A stretch of 64,000 nt of DNA. It comes from Chrysophaeum taylorii (taxonomy: Eukaryota; Sar; Pelagophyceae; Pelagomonadales; Pelagomonadaceae). A model generated the notes under the pieces. The model was not told where the DNA came from. It searched no databases and saw only the letters and a list, made by a program, of their open reading frames with translations. A program made the translations under genes and the position numbers. The stretch covers positions 186,001 through 250,000 of the forward strand of contig JAQMWT010000344.1 in the NCBI GenBank assembly GCA_029834535.1, read 5' to 3'. Every line of letters begins with the position of its first letter. Within the stretch, counting starts at the first letter, position 1. This document shows, in pieces, positions 31,091 through 41,944 of the stretch.

Positions 31091-32698
31091 TTAGAACGCA
31101 GTCGGCGGGAGGTCGAGGGCGCGGCACACGCCCTGCGCATCGTAGGTGCACCAGCTGCGGAAGAGCCAGGGTGCGGTGTCGGTGGGAGGCGGCCAGGAAC
31201 CCCCAGCCATGACACTCTCGATTTCGTCGGTAGTGCGGGGACAGAGTGTCAAGTTGACGACGCCGTCGGTTGTTACGGCCACTACATCTTCGAGGCGAAC
31301 CCCTCCAAAGCCGCGAAAATCGTCGAGGCGACCGAGGTTGAAGAAGTGACGCCTCGCGTCCTGGAGTGCGGGCTCGATGAGGGCCGGGATGAAGTAGATG
31401 CCGGGTTCGACGGTGAGGGCCATGCCGGCTTGGAGGACGCGCGCCGTCCGCAGCTTGCCGAGGCCGGGTCTCGTCGCGCGAGGCGGCATGCCGGGAAGGT
31501 AGCCGCCGACGTCGTGGGTGTCGAGGCCGATGAGGTGGCCGAGGCCATGGGGCATGAAAACGGCCGCGAGGTGGCACGCGAGCATGTCTTCGACTTTGCC
31601 GACGAGGACGCCGGCGTCGACGAGCGCGTCGAGGATGGTGGCCTCGGCGAGCTCGTGCATCGCCGCCCACGAGACGCCGGGCTTCATCGCGCCCATGACG
31701 GCGCGCTGTGCCGCGAGGACGCCGCCGTGGATGGCGCGCTGGCGGTCGTCGAAGACGCCGCGGACCGGAAACGAGCACGTCACGTCACTGCAGTAGCAGT
31801 GGTACTCGGCGCCCATGTCGAGGAGCGCGACGTCCGACTCTGCGAGCCGGCGATCGTTGGGCGCGCCGGCGTGGCCGTAGTGCAGCACCGCCGAGTTGGG
31901 CCCGCAGGCACAGATGGAGGTGTAGGCGCAATTGCGGCACCCGTGGTCCTCGGCGATGCGCCCCAAGAAACGCGCTTCGAGCTGGTACTCGTAGTCGCCG
32001 GGCTTGGTCGAGCGCATGACCGCGACGTGGGCGCGCGACGTCGCGTACGACACGTATCGCATCAGATCAAGCTCGGCGGCCGACTTGACGGCGCGGCAGT
32101 CGGCAATCGCCACGAACAGTTCGGGCGACGGCATGGCGAGCGACTCCTCGATCGGGAGCGCGTCCGCGATGTCGACGCCGCTGTCGCTGTTGACGCCGCG
32201 CATGCACAATGCGACCCCGCCGGGCGGCAGCGAGGTCGCGAGTCCGTCGGTCCAGGCGACGTCGACGCCGTAGCGCTCGCGCAGCGCGTCGAGCGTCGCG
32301 ATGTGGCCCATCCAAACAGCGTACGCGGGCGGGAGCTTGGGCGCGTACAACCTCGCCTCGCTCGTGCATACGTCGATCGCGCCCCACCAGTTCGGTTCCT
32401 TGACCCCAAACAGGTACTGGAAGTAGCTCTCTTGCCGAAACAACTCCTCGTGGTCCGTGTCATCCCGCTCGCGCGACACGCCCCCCCGGAACACCAGCAC
32501 GGCCCCCGCACCATTCGTCAGCGTCGCCCGCACTCGTTCCACCACCTTGGCGCGGTTCTGTGCGTGCAGCTCGAGCGGGACCTTGTAGGTGTGATCGCCG
32601 CGCGAAAAGAAACACCTGTGGTTCGCGAAGCCCCCGGGAGTCCCCTCCACGCCCTCGTTCGCGCAGTCGAGCCTTGCCAGCTTGCACAGGGGCTCCAT
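31091..32698 (-). CDS. PEPD: Xaa-Pro dipeptidase (prolidase, M24B)
   Basis: Intronless, 535 residues from the ATG at 32698. It hydrolyses Xaa-Pro dipeptides in the cytosol, using two metal ions. The N-terminal creatinase-like domain shows FRQESYFQYLFGVKEP. The pita-bread domain has all five metal ligands: Asp in LLDMGAEY, Asp in CSDVTCSFP, His in MPHGLGHLIGLDTHDVGG, Glu in LTVEPGIYF and Glu in GVRLEDVV. The length and the long insertion before the C-terminus fit eukaryotic PEPD. A large open frame on the opposite strand is a shadow of the GC-rich coding sequence. Confidence 0.95.
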   Translation of the reverse strand: MEPLCKLARLDCANEGVEGTPGGFANHRCFFSRGDHTYKVPLELHAQNRAKVVERVRATLTNGAGAVLVFRGGVSRERDDTDHEELFRQESYFQYLFGVKEPNWWGAIDVCTSEARLYAPKLPPAYAVWMGHIATLDALRERYGVDVAWTDGLATSLPPGGVALCMRGVNSDSGVDIADALPIEESLAMPSPELFVAIADCRAVKSAAELDLMRYVSYATSRAHVAVMRSTKPGDYEYQLEARFLGRIAEDHGCRNCAYTSICACGPNSAVLHYGHAGAPNDRRLAESDVALLDMGAEYHCYCSDVTCSFPVRGVFDDRQRAIHGGVLAAQRAVMGAMKPGVSWAAMHELAEATILDALVDAGVLVGKVEDMLACHLAAVFMPHGLGHLIGLDTHDVGGYLPGMPPRATRPGLGKLRTARVLQAGMALTVEPGIYFIPALIEPALQDARRHFFNLGRLDDFRGFGGVRLEDVVAVTTDGVVNLTLCPRTTDEIESVMAGGSWPPPTDTAPWLFRSWCTYDAQGVCRALDLPPTAF

Positions 32699-32839
32699 GC
32701 GTTCGGGGTATATATAGAGGTAAGGATAAAATCCTGTTGATGGACCGTCCACCCAACATCTAGACAAATTAAGTTGTCATCCTTCCGACCACCCAACATA
32801 TAGAACTTGCGTGCTTGCCCCGAAGAAATTATGGCGACG

Positions 32840-33740
32840 CCTCCTGGGACGAGCCGCGGCGTCTCGTGCCTAAAGAGCGCCGCGACACCGAGGGACGCGC
32901 GCGGCTTGCGCGGCACCCCCCGAACGAAGCTGAGAAGCAGCGGAAGCAGCAGAAGCACCGCGACCTCCCTGGGACGAGCCGCGGCGTTTCGTGCCTAAAG
33001 AGCGCCGCGACACCGAGGGACGCGCGCGGCTTGCGCGGCACCGCCCGAACGAAGCTGAGAAGCAGCAGAAGCAGCAGAAACACCGCGACCTCGACGCGGA
33101 CCAAGACCGACATCGCGTGGGAGCATGCGGCAAGACTAGCAAAAGGAGCGCGACCGAGCGCGAGAGCCTCGTGCTACCGCACGGCCGCAACACGAGGAAG
33201 AGCAACGCGACCGACCGCGAGAGCGTCGTGCTACCGGGCAACCGCAACGGTAGGAAAAGGACCGCGAGCGAGCGCGACAGCGTCGTGCTACCGCGCCGCC
33301 GCAACACTATTGAAAGCTACCACGCGGCCCCAACGCTCTTGAAATGGAACCTTCCACCGTCCGTCTACGATTGTCGGAGTATGAAATGGAACGTTCCACA
33401 CTCGTCTAGTATTCCTTCGCAGGAAGTAGAACCGATGGAAAGCGCCGAAGAAATGATGGCGACCCCCGAGCCCACCATCCGCACCCTTCCCGCAACACAG
33501 AAATGGAACGGCCGTCCGTCCGACCGACAGCGTCGTGCTACCGCGCGGCCGCAACACAGAAATCGAACGGCCGTCCGCGGCCGCAAAATTGCGAAATGGA
33601 ACGGCCTTCCGTCCGACCGTTCCTCTGTCCGTCGTCCGTCCGTCCGCCGTCCGTCCGTCGTCCGTCCGTCTATAGTAGAGAACGTGGTGCTACCACGCCG
33701 CCGCAACACGCGCACGCTCGTGTTTGAGCAAAGGTAGAAG
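32840..33740 (+). repeat. Minisatellite-like block, possibly decayed coding
   Basis: A 125-bp unit is tandemly duplicated (about 32840-32964 and 32965-33089, nearly identical, but the second copy changes frame). Then come several copies of a unit of about 55-60 bp built on GTCGTGCTACCGC and CGCAACAC (about 33170, 33230, 33285, 33530, 33680), then CCGT microsatellite (about 33600-33670). Open frames here encode highly charged Arg/Glu/Lys repeats (KERRDTEGRARLARH). I cannot tell whether any is a gene. Confidence 0.55.
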
Positions 33741-34165
33741 AATTAAACATGTTCGAGCAAGGCTTGAAGAATTAAGTGTCAGCGAAGCCAAGCGGCTCGA
33801 AGCGGCCGTCCGTCCGTCCGCCCGTCCGTCCGTCTGTCTGTTTGTCTTTAAATGCCGACTGCTAAGAGGGGTGGGTGTGTGTGGGGGGGGCATGAAGGAT
33901 GTGGGTGGGTTTGTGGGGTAGGAGGGATGTGCCTGACGGGCGGAGATAAGTACGCGGGACCTAGTCGGCGTCTGTTGGTTTGTCTACTACAGAAAAATTA
34001 AATTAGCCCCCATCAACAGCCCCAGCGTTAGCCCTTCTCTTATTACTCTCAAAACAACCTCTCGCTCAAAAAGCTCTGACTCAGCGGGGTTTTCGGAGAA
34101 GGTCCACGTCTGACGCTAGCGTTGGTGCGGTGCGTAGTTGAAGCAGTGCGTAGTATCAAAGAACG
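33741..34165. other. Intergenic region upstream of ferredoxin
   Basis: A CCGT/CTGT microsatellite (about 33806-33845) runs into an inverted copy of the dispersed motif (TTTAAATGCCGACTGCTAAG, about 33847) and a G/T-rich tail. The rest presumably includes the ferredoxin promoter; no motif was recognised. Confidence 0.5.
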
Positions 34166-34714
34166 ATGATCAAGTCCCTCGTTTTTGCGCTCTTCGCCTC
34201 GGCGGTTGCCTTCGTTCCTCAGGTACGTGTTGTTTGTTCTACCTCCGCATGTGTTGTCCCTTGTTTCGCACGCACGTCGTGTTGTTCGCTCCGCTCGGAG
34301 TCGCCCCCCTCCCTCGTGACGCGCGTTGGCGATGTTTTGTCTCGTGTTTGCGCATCCTCAGTCTCCTGAAAGCAACAACAACATCTACTACAACAGGTCG
34401 CGCAAGTCCAACGCCTCTCCAAACTCGACTACGCCGTCACCCTCGTCGAGGATGGCACCGAAACTGTGATTGAGTGCCCGGGCGACGTCTACATCCTCGA
34501 CCAAGCCGAAGAAGAAGGTCTCGACCTCCCGTACTCGTGCCGCGCGGGCGCCTGCTCCTCGTGCTGCGGCAAGGTCACCGCGGGCACCATCGACCAGTCC
34601 GATCAGTCCTTCCTTGATGACTCCCAGATGGGCGATGGCTTTGTCTTGACGTGCGTGGCGTACCCCACCTCGGACTGCACCATCCTCACCCACCAAGAGG
34701 ACGAACTCTTCTAA
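34166..34714 (+). CDS. petF: Plant-type [2Fe-2S] ferredoxin, plastid-targeted
   Basis: Two exons (34166-34222 and 34397-34714) around a 174-bp intron (GTACGT..ACAG), 124 residues. Exon 1 encodes almost exactly the import signal [19 protein letters not shown], a signal peptide ending in an A-F-V-P junction of the ASAFAP type. The mature ferredoxin starts near [11 protein letters not shown]. Cluster ligands are in [12 protein letters not shown] (Cys-x4-Cys-x2-Cys) and LTCVAYP. The residue after the third ligand, usually Ala, is an extra Cys. It would carry electrons from photosystem I to FNR and other stromal enzymes. The intron is several times longer than others here. Confidence 0.95.
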
Positions 34715-36000
34715 ACAACACCCCCCGGGCTCGGAAAAAAAGAGCAGTAAACACACCTTTACGGCGCGACGAAGCCCTGCTCTCATCTCAATTGGGGCAG
34801 GAGACTACGGCGGTAAATTTTCGCGATCGGCTACAACTCCTCACGGCCCGTCTGGCCCGAAGTGTCCACCTGTGTTGGCGGTCTCGGATGGAGACTTGGG
34901 AGATAGACGTAATCGTTCAACTACTAAGCACCGCGCATCTAACTTAGGTGGTCGTGCGGAAACTGCGCCTTCTATATGAGGTCCTCTTCGTCGCTCGCAC
35001 GAGAGATACGGCAAGACGAAAGCCCTGGTGTGAAATACGAACCGGGGGTCTTGCCTCGCGCCTATCTTAGGGAGCTTACGTCGCCAGCTTCTTACCCATT
35101 TACCTCCAGATCGGGCCATCATACCTCGGGCGATACATATGTCGCTGCGAAAATCAAAGCGGAGCCGCGCTGTTTTACATACATATTCCCGCGTGGGTGA
35201 AGGTCACTCACGTAGCCGATGATGGCCGCCACGGGAGCGAGCTCCGAACGCGCCACAGCGGGCATTCGGGGGACTGAGACCTCAAACGCGCCGTCCTGGC
35301 GATCCGATTTCATCACCAAAGAGCAGCCCTGGACCGCAGGTGCATACATGACGGCGCATGCATGGCCGCGTGTGCACCGCAAAGAGGGGGGATTGATTGC
35401 GCGTGCGCATGGGAGATTCGTTTGGACTTGTGTGTCTCCGTACGCGAACACTCAGTCCTGTCGGCTCAGTCACGCAAGTACTCCTGCGTCTCCCTCGGAG
35501 GGCGAGCAGCTCCTTCGTGCTTGCCTCGACTCGCCCCCTTTCTGGCCCACCTGGCCTGGCCTCCTGGCCACTGACCTGGCCACCTGGCCTGGCCTGGCCC
35601 ACCTGGCCTGGCCTGGCCTGGCCTCCTGGCCACTGACCTGGCCACCTGGCCTGGCCACGGGCCAGGCCAGGCCAGGCCAGGTGGTCCAGGCCGGGCTAGG
35701 CCAGCCTGGCCTGGCCGGGCGGCCTCGAGTTGGTTGGCCTGCCTAGGGTGCTCATCCCCTGCCGATCCAAATTTCTCTGCTGGCGGGGCGTATCCTCAAC
35801 TAGCTAGTGATTTTTGTGGGCTTGGGCTTGCACCTTCCTTCATCACCCGGTTTTATCGATCGCCCGCTTTTTTCGGTGGTCACGTGTACTAGTGCCGTAC
35901 GCCCGTTTAAAAGGCGCCTCCTCTGTAGCGAACGAACGAATGAATGAATGAATGAGTGAATCGCGTGGTAGCAGCAACAAGAGTAAAGTGCGGTTTGGCC
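34715..36000. other. Intergenic region with minor coding-like scraps
   Basis: No clear gene. On the minus strand about 35119-35451 reads protein-like (AVQGCSLVMKSDRQDGAFEV, LAPVAAIIGY), followed by a plausible 42-bp intron (GTGAGT..AACAG) and RGSALIFAATYVSPE. It may be a fragment of an unrecognised or dead gene. A TGGCC array follows at 35540-35725, and a GAAT run near 35930-35960. Confidence 0.35.
35540..35725. repeat. TGGCC/CCTGG low-complexity array with hairpin potential
   Basis: Period-5 and derived repeats of CTGGC/TGGCC. At about 35640-35690 the left arm ..ACCTGGCCTGGCC and the right arm GGCCAGGCCAGG.. are inverted around a short ACG spacer, so a long GC-rich hairpin could form. Confidence 0.7.
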
Positions 36001-37070
36001 TTAGGAGTATATGCCATTGGTGAGGTACTGGAAGCTATCCTGCGGGTGGCGCACACGTTGAGGCGCCGAAAGCTATCACAAGTCTGAGACTCACGTATTG
36101 CCGCGTGCCGTAGGCGTTATAGGACTGTCTGACGAGCTCGGTGACGTGGTTGGCGACCTGCAGGTTGCTCGTGAGGCCGAGCTTGAAGCGGGATCGCATT
36201 TTGTCGACGGCGGCGGGCCCCGACCGGAAACACGGAAACGGCGAGTCCTTGGCCATGATCTCAACGAGGGCCAGGATCTTGCTGGCGTGGGCCTGGAGTG
36301 CGATGAAGCCGCAGGCGAGGAGGACGACGAAGTCGGCGAAGCCGTCCGAGTTCCAGCCGCCCATGGTCTCGACGTGTTCGGTCGTGAGCTTGAACGGGAC
36401 GCGTTCGAGCGAGAACGAGCCGCCGGGCGCCTGGCCCAGCATGAAGCCAAAGTCGATGTGGATGACGTGGCCGTGCGTGTCGAGCAGCAGGTTCCCGTTG
36501 TGGCGGTCCTTGAGGCCGAGGATGTAGCACACGAGCGAGTAGGCCGCCATCGAGGATATGAAGGCCTTGCGGGCTCTGGCGAGGGCGACGGGGCCGTTGC
36601 GGCCGTGGGCCGCGAGAAAGTGTTGCGGGAGCGAGACGCCCGAGTTTTTCTTGAGGGCGTCGAGGGAGACGGCGTCGGGCATTGTCTCGATGATGCCCGT
36701 CGACGCGCCCGTCGGGACGATCGAATAGTTGCGAAGCCAGAGGCCGCCGTTGTCGCCGGCGAGGCCCGCGGCCTCAAACGCGTCGTTACAGGCGGCAATG
36801 ATCTGCAGCGCGCACACCTCCTGCCGAAGATCGTCATTCGACTTGACGATGAGCGAGGTGAGGTTCCAGGAGGGTTCGTCGCCGATGGGCGAGGCACGCC
36901 GCACCCGCTCGCGCTGGACGACCCAGGGTTCTCCGAACCCGGGTTTGCGCTTAGCCTTGGCGTAGACTTCGAGGTCGTCCGTGTCTGCATCGGCTGCGAG
37001 GAGCAACTGTGGGTGTTCGGCGGTGGCAGGTAACGACTTGCGCGCCGTCGCTGCGATCGCCGCCTCGTAT

Positions 37071-37102
<32 letters not shown>

Positions 37103-40100
37103 GGCGTCGAGCGCGGACGCCGTCGATAAGGACGCCGAGGCGGTGTCGAGCAACGCGAGCCTTTCGAGCTTGAGCCCGAGCGTTGGGCGCTGGCGGAGCG
37201 CGAGCACGACCTCGGCGCGCGCCGCCGACCGGCTCGCCACAGGCTCGTCGGCCAGGCGGGAGAGGTCGTCGGGCAGCTCTATCGTCGTCGCTAGCTGCTC
37301 GGAGGCGGCGGCGGCTGCCGCCGCGTCTGCTTCCGCCGCAGCTGCGGCGGTTGTGGTCGCTTGTGCTGCCGCGGCGTCTTCTTCCGCCGCGGCGGCGGCG
37401 GCGGTTGTGGTCGCTGCGGGCGCGGCGGATGCCTCTGCCGCGGCGGCGGTTGTGGTCGCTTCTGCCGCGGCGGCTGCGTCTGCCGCGAGGGCGGTCGCGG
37501 TCGTCGCGTCGTCAGTCTCGTCGTCGGGCTCTTTCTTCGAGGGGGTCGAAGGGGCGCTGCCCCGCTTCGGATTCTCGGGCAACGCTGCGAGCGAATTCAT
37601 CGACGACACGCGACGCGGGGGCGGGGCGGCCGCTTGCTTTTTGGATCCCGAGCCGGCGAGGGTCTTGGGCACGCGGCGCGTCTCCGGCTCGTCGTCGTCC
37701 TCCTCTTGCGCGGCGTTGTAGGCCGCCTCGAGGATCTTGGGCATGGACGCGACGCGACGCGCGATCCCCGACTCCTCTGTCACCGCCTCAGCCGCCGGCG
37801 GCGAGGACACGCCGACCGTCCTCGTCGCCGCGACGGCGGTCGCCTCGGGCGGTCCCTCCTCGAGGACGGGAGCGACGAGGGCGCGGAGCTCGCGGCGCTG
37901 GTTGACCAGGTCGTCGTCGGGCTCCTTGCGCTCCTCGCGGATGCGCGCGAGCGGCGCGACGTCGTCGTCGACCGTTTCTAACAGCATGAGGGTTGGCGCG
38001 CGCGCCTTGGTTTTAAACACGTGGCCTTCGTTGGGCGGGACGCGAGAGACGCGGCCCGACTTCTGCGGGCCCGTCTCGCGCTTGCGCCGCACGACCGTCG
38101 GGCCAATGGGGGAGTGTCCGAGGGGCGTGCGTCGCGGTAGCGCCTGGAGCTCGTACTTGAGTCGGGCCGGTCGCTGCGAGAGTTCGACGCCGCGCATCGT
38201 CTCGGCGACGTCGCACATGGCCCTCACGAAGCGCATCTCGCGGGCGAGGACGTCGTCGGGCGCGTCGTGGTACTGCGCCGCGTCGGAGCGCGTCTGCGAT
38301 ACGCTCGGCGTGCAGGGTGCCGAGACCATCTCGGCCAGGCTGTCTGTCGGCACGTCGAGGGCCTCGAGGGCCTTGGCCGCAGCCTTGTGGAGCGCGACGG
38401 CCGCGCGTCGGAGCTCGAGCGCGAGCCACGCGGGCGCGCGCGGCAGCAGCTCCAACGCGACGGCGCCGGCGAAGGGGCTCGGCTCGCCGGCGACGGGTCC
38501 GCGCCTGGCCATAGCCGCGGCCGCGACCGTGTCGTTACGCAGGGTCCACGGGTCGCCGCCGCCCCTACCGCGACGCCTCGCGACGCGGATCGCGTCGGTC
38601 GTGCCCGCGTACGAGAACGCCGCCGCCGCCTCGAGCTCGACGAGGAGGCGGAGGATGTGGGGGCGCCTCGCGGGCGCGGCGCCGCGGTCCTCGAGGTACG
38701 CGACGAGGAACCAAGCGAGGCGCAGCGCGAACCGGAAGCTGCGGCGGCTCGCACCGAGCAGCAGGTCCTCGACGAGGGTCGCGCGCAAGGCCGCCTCGGC
38801 GTCGCGGGGCGGCAAGATGCGGTAGTAGATGTGCGCGAGCTGCGGGAGGTAGAAGACGAGGTTGCGCTTGGTCACGAGCGTTGCCTCGCGGTCGTCGTCG
38901 GCGGCGCGCACCTCGGCGAGCAAGGAGAGCGCGTCGCGCACGGCCCCCGCGTGCGCGGGGGGCGTCAACGCGGCGCGGAGGTCGCCGTTGGCGTCGGTCG
39001 GCGCGACGAGCGTCGACGCGACCGAGGCGCGCGCCTCGTCGTCGTCGTCCATCGGCTGTAGGTCGCTCCCCTCGCTCGGCGGCGCCGCAACCGACGACGT
39101 GCGCTCGTCGGTCGACGCCCGCGGCGCCGGCGGAGCCCCCGTCGCCGGGGGGGGAGGCTTCTTAGATTTTTCCGCCGCCGCGTCGGCGAGCGGGTCGTCG
39201 AAGGGCGGCGGCGCCGAGCAAAGGTAGTGGAGCTCGAGGATGAGGCGCGCGGGGTCGGTGCGCGCGGGGTCGAGGACGGTCGCGACGTAGGTCGCATGCG
39301 CGGCGACGGCGACCTCCTTCTCGCGCTCGCGCCGCGCCTCGAGGCTCTCGTCGGAAAAGAGGACCGAAGGGGACAAGGGCTCGTCGTCGAGGTCGTCGGG
39401 CATCGAGCGGCGCGCCGGGTCGCTGCCGCGGCGCTTGGTGATGACCCCGCGCGAGTGGCAGAGCCACAACTCGCGGCCGTCGGCCTTGTATTTGCGGACC
39501 AGGGTCGCCTCGAGCTCGGCGGCGTGCGTGGCGGCGGCGAGGAGGCGCGCGCGGCAGCGCGACGCGTTGAGGAGCTGCTGAGCCTGCGCGCACGCGTCCG
39601 AGAGGCGCGTCGCGTGCGCGAGACCGATCCCCGGGAGCGGGAGCGGGGCCGGGGCCATGTGAGCCGCCGAAAAGGCGCGGCCTGATGCCGCACATAGGTG
39701 CCGCGTGACCGTGTACCCAAACTGCTGGCCGCTCGCGGCGCAGTGGCTCGCCGTCGTCTCGGGCGAGGGCGCCGCGTGCGCAACGCACCGCGCCGCGCCG
39801 CCCGCCGCTTCGGGTAGGCCCGACAGCAACAGCAGCTCGACTCCCAACGTCAGCGCGACGATCCACCGCTCGCACTCGCGGGGTGACGGCGCCACGGCGC
39901 ACACGCGCTCGCCCGCGTTGGTCGTGTAGACGAACGTGACCGACGCGTCCGCGCGAGCCATCGACAGCGACGAACTTCGGAGCGCGGCGCTGTTGGTGGG
40001 CGCGGGGCTCACCCCGATCACGTCGGCCTCGGCGCGAGGCCACAGCATCGCCCGCGCCTCCTGCTCGGTGTCGAACTCGAACAGCGTGTACCCCATGAGC

Positions 40101-40465
40101 ACGCAGTGCACCTTTCGCGCGTACTCCGACCCGCCGTGCGACGTGTTCTGCTTCAACAACGGACCCTCCATCGCGCCCGACCACGCCGCCGTCACCGGCA
40201 ACCTTCGCCGCTGCTCCCACGCCCGCGGCGGCGACGACGCCGCCTCGGGGCTTCCCACGGCCGACCACAGCGACTCGAGCTCCGTGGGCGACGGCTCCCG
40301 CGTCGGCGCCACCTCCTCGGCCGCAACCTCCGCCGCCTCCTCCGCTCCCTCGACCGCGGACGCCTCCTCCGTCCCCGCGATCGAGGCCGCCTCCTCCGTC
40401 CCCTCTGTTCCCTTTTCCGCCGCGGCCGGCACGACGACGGCAATCACATCCGATGCACGCCCCAT
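36001..40465 (-). CDS. Phosphatidylinositol 4-kinase III-beta-like, with PH and FYVE-like domains
   Basis: Two exons (40465-36095 and 36039-36001) with a 55-bp intron (GTGAGT..CGCAG). The last exon supplies DSFQYLTNGIYS, the conserved C-terminus. About 1469 residues. Order: PH domain (about 95-215: GPLLKQNTSHGG..ECERWIVALTLG), a degenerate FYVE-like segment (about 235-300), a helical lipid-kinase-unique-type region, an Ala/Thr/Glu low-complexity linker, then the kinase core. The core has FKTKARAPTLML, LIVKSNDDLRQE, catalytic LKDRHNGNLLLD, metal-binding IDFGF and LTTEHVETMGG. It makes PI4P, probably at the Golgi. The kinase motifs are intact. Confidence 0.9.
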
Positions 40466-40652
40466 TGGCGGGCGGGCGGGCGGCAGGGCCTCCTGAATCG
40501 TCCTTTTCGCACCGTCACTATGACGTCACACAGCCTTATGAGTATTTATTGCCTCGGAAAAATAAATAATCTTATCACAATACTACTACTACGGTAGTAG
40601 GTAGGTAGGTAGTAGTACTACTACGAGTACTACACTAGTATACTATGTACTA
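40466..40652. promoter_or_regulatory. Divergent promoter region with CTA/GTA repeats
   Basis: 187 bp between the PI4K start (minus) and the ankyrin-methyltransferase start (plus). About 40583-40645 is built from ACT/AGT triplets that form short inverted repeats (ACTACTACTACGGTAGTAG). Confidence 0.5.
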
Positions 40653-41877
40653 ATGAACAACTCCGAGACGTCGTCGTCGTCGTCCTTGTTGTTTCTCGAG
40701 GCCGCCCGATACGGCGACCTCGAGGACGTGATCGCGATGCTCGACGAAGACAGCACCTACCTCGACGTTCGCGGACCGGGGGGGAACACGGCGCTCCACG
40801 CGGCCGCGGCGACGGGCCACGAAGAGATAACGAAATTTCTGTTGTCGCGCGGTGCTGACGCGACGGTGTCCAACGAGGCGGGCAACACCCCGGCGCACTA
40901 CGCCGCGCAGCAGCGCCAGCTCGAGTGTCTCAAGCTGATTCTTTCGAGCCAGGGAGTCGACGTCCTCGTCAAGAACGAGTTTGGCCGCAGCGTTCTGACC
41001 GAGGCGATCGCCTCGGGCGACGGCGCCCTCGCCGCGGCCGCTCTCGAGCATCCGACGGCCACCGAGGACCGCATCATCGAGGGCGTCGTCCCCTCGACCG
41101 GTGGCCCGGCCAGCGTCGAACACGACCTGGATTTTGGACGCGGAACGATCAGAGTTCGCGAGATACAGATAGCCAAGACCGTCGAAGACACGTTCGCCGA
41201 CGGCGACAAGACCGGCCTCGGCGTCTGGTCCTCCTCCCTCGTCCTCGCGAGATGGCTCACGGCCGAGGCCAAAGCCTTCGAGGGACGTCGAGTCGTCGAG
41301 CTCGGGGCGGGCTGCGGCGTCGCTAGCCTCGCCCTCGCTTCCGCCGCCCAAAAGGCCCGCGTCCGCCTCACCGACGCCAACTCCGACGTTCTCGAAAATG
41401 CGAAATTCAACGTCCGCACCTTCCTCGAGAACCACCCCGCGGCGACCATCGAGGTCGGACGCTTGGACTGGAACGACCACCACCCGGTGAATAATTTGTT
41501 TTGAGAGCGGGACGATACGTAACCTTCCGTTCGCGCAGCCCGCGCCGGCCGATGTTGTCATCGGCGCTGACCTCGTCTACTGCGCCGAGGCCGCCACCGC
41601 GCTCGCGAACGCCGTCGCGAACCTCGCCCCAGACGACTTTTGGTATGTTTCTCCCGCCACCGGGAGAGCCGGCGCCGACCTCCTTCTCGCCACCCTCGCC
41701 GACCGCTTCGGCTTCGTTCTCGCGTCCCGAGACGCGCCCCCGGCCTACTACGCCAACCCCCTCCTCTCCGCCGACGATGACGCCTTTCTCGTTTACTTCC
41801 CTGACATGCCAGCCTCCGTCTTCCGACTCCATCATTTCCAACGACCCCACCCTCCTCCCGTAGAGAACCAACCCTAG
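40653..41877 (+). CDS. Ankyrin-repeat/METTL21-type methyltransferase fusion
   Basis: Two exons (40653-41486 and 41539-41877) over a 52-bp intron (GTGAAT..CGCAG), 390 residues. The N-terminal third is three ankyrin repeats (GGNTALHAAAATGHEEITKF, AGNTPAHYAAQQRQLECLKL, FGRSVLTEAI). The C-terminal part is a class I SAM-dependent methyltransferase of the METTL21/EEF2KMT group: GLGVWSSSLVLARWL, motif I VVELGAGCGVASLAL, LTDANSDVLENAKFN, LDWND and, after the intron, VVIGADLVYC (the D-x-x-Y motif). Such enzymes methylate lysines of chaperones and translation factors. The ankyrin part probably selects the substrate. Confidence 0.85.
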
Positions 41878-41944
41878 CGCCCCAACCCGAGCGCTCCTTC
41901 ACGGTACCTTGGCGACGACGGCACTCGCGCGGCCCCGGTCCACA

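Noticed and set aside
31000-32740. Long plus-strand open frame opposite the prolidase
   Set aside because: It is antisense to a gene with every catalytic residue intact, and its composition (Arg/Val/Glu/Asp-rich) is that of a GC-rich shadow frame.
35219-35746. 175-residue plus-strand frame
   Set aside because: Its second half is translation of the TGGCC array.
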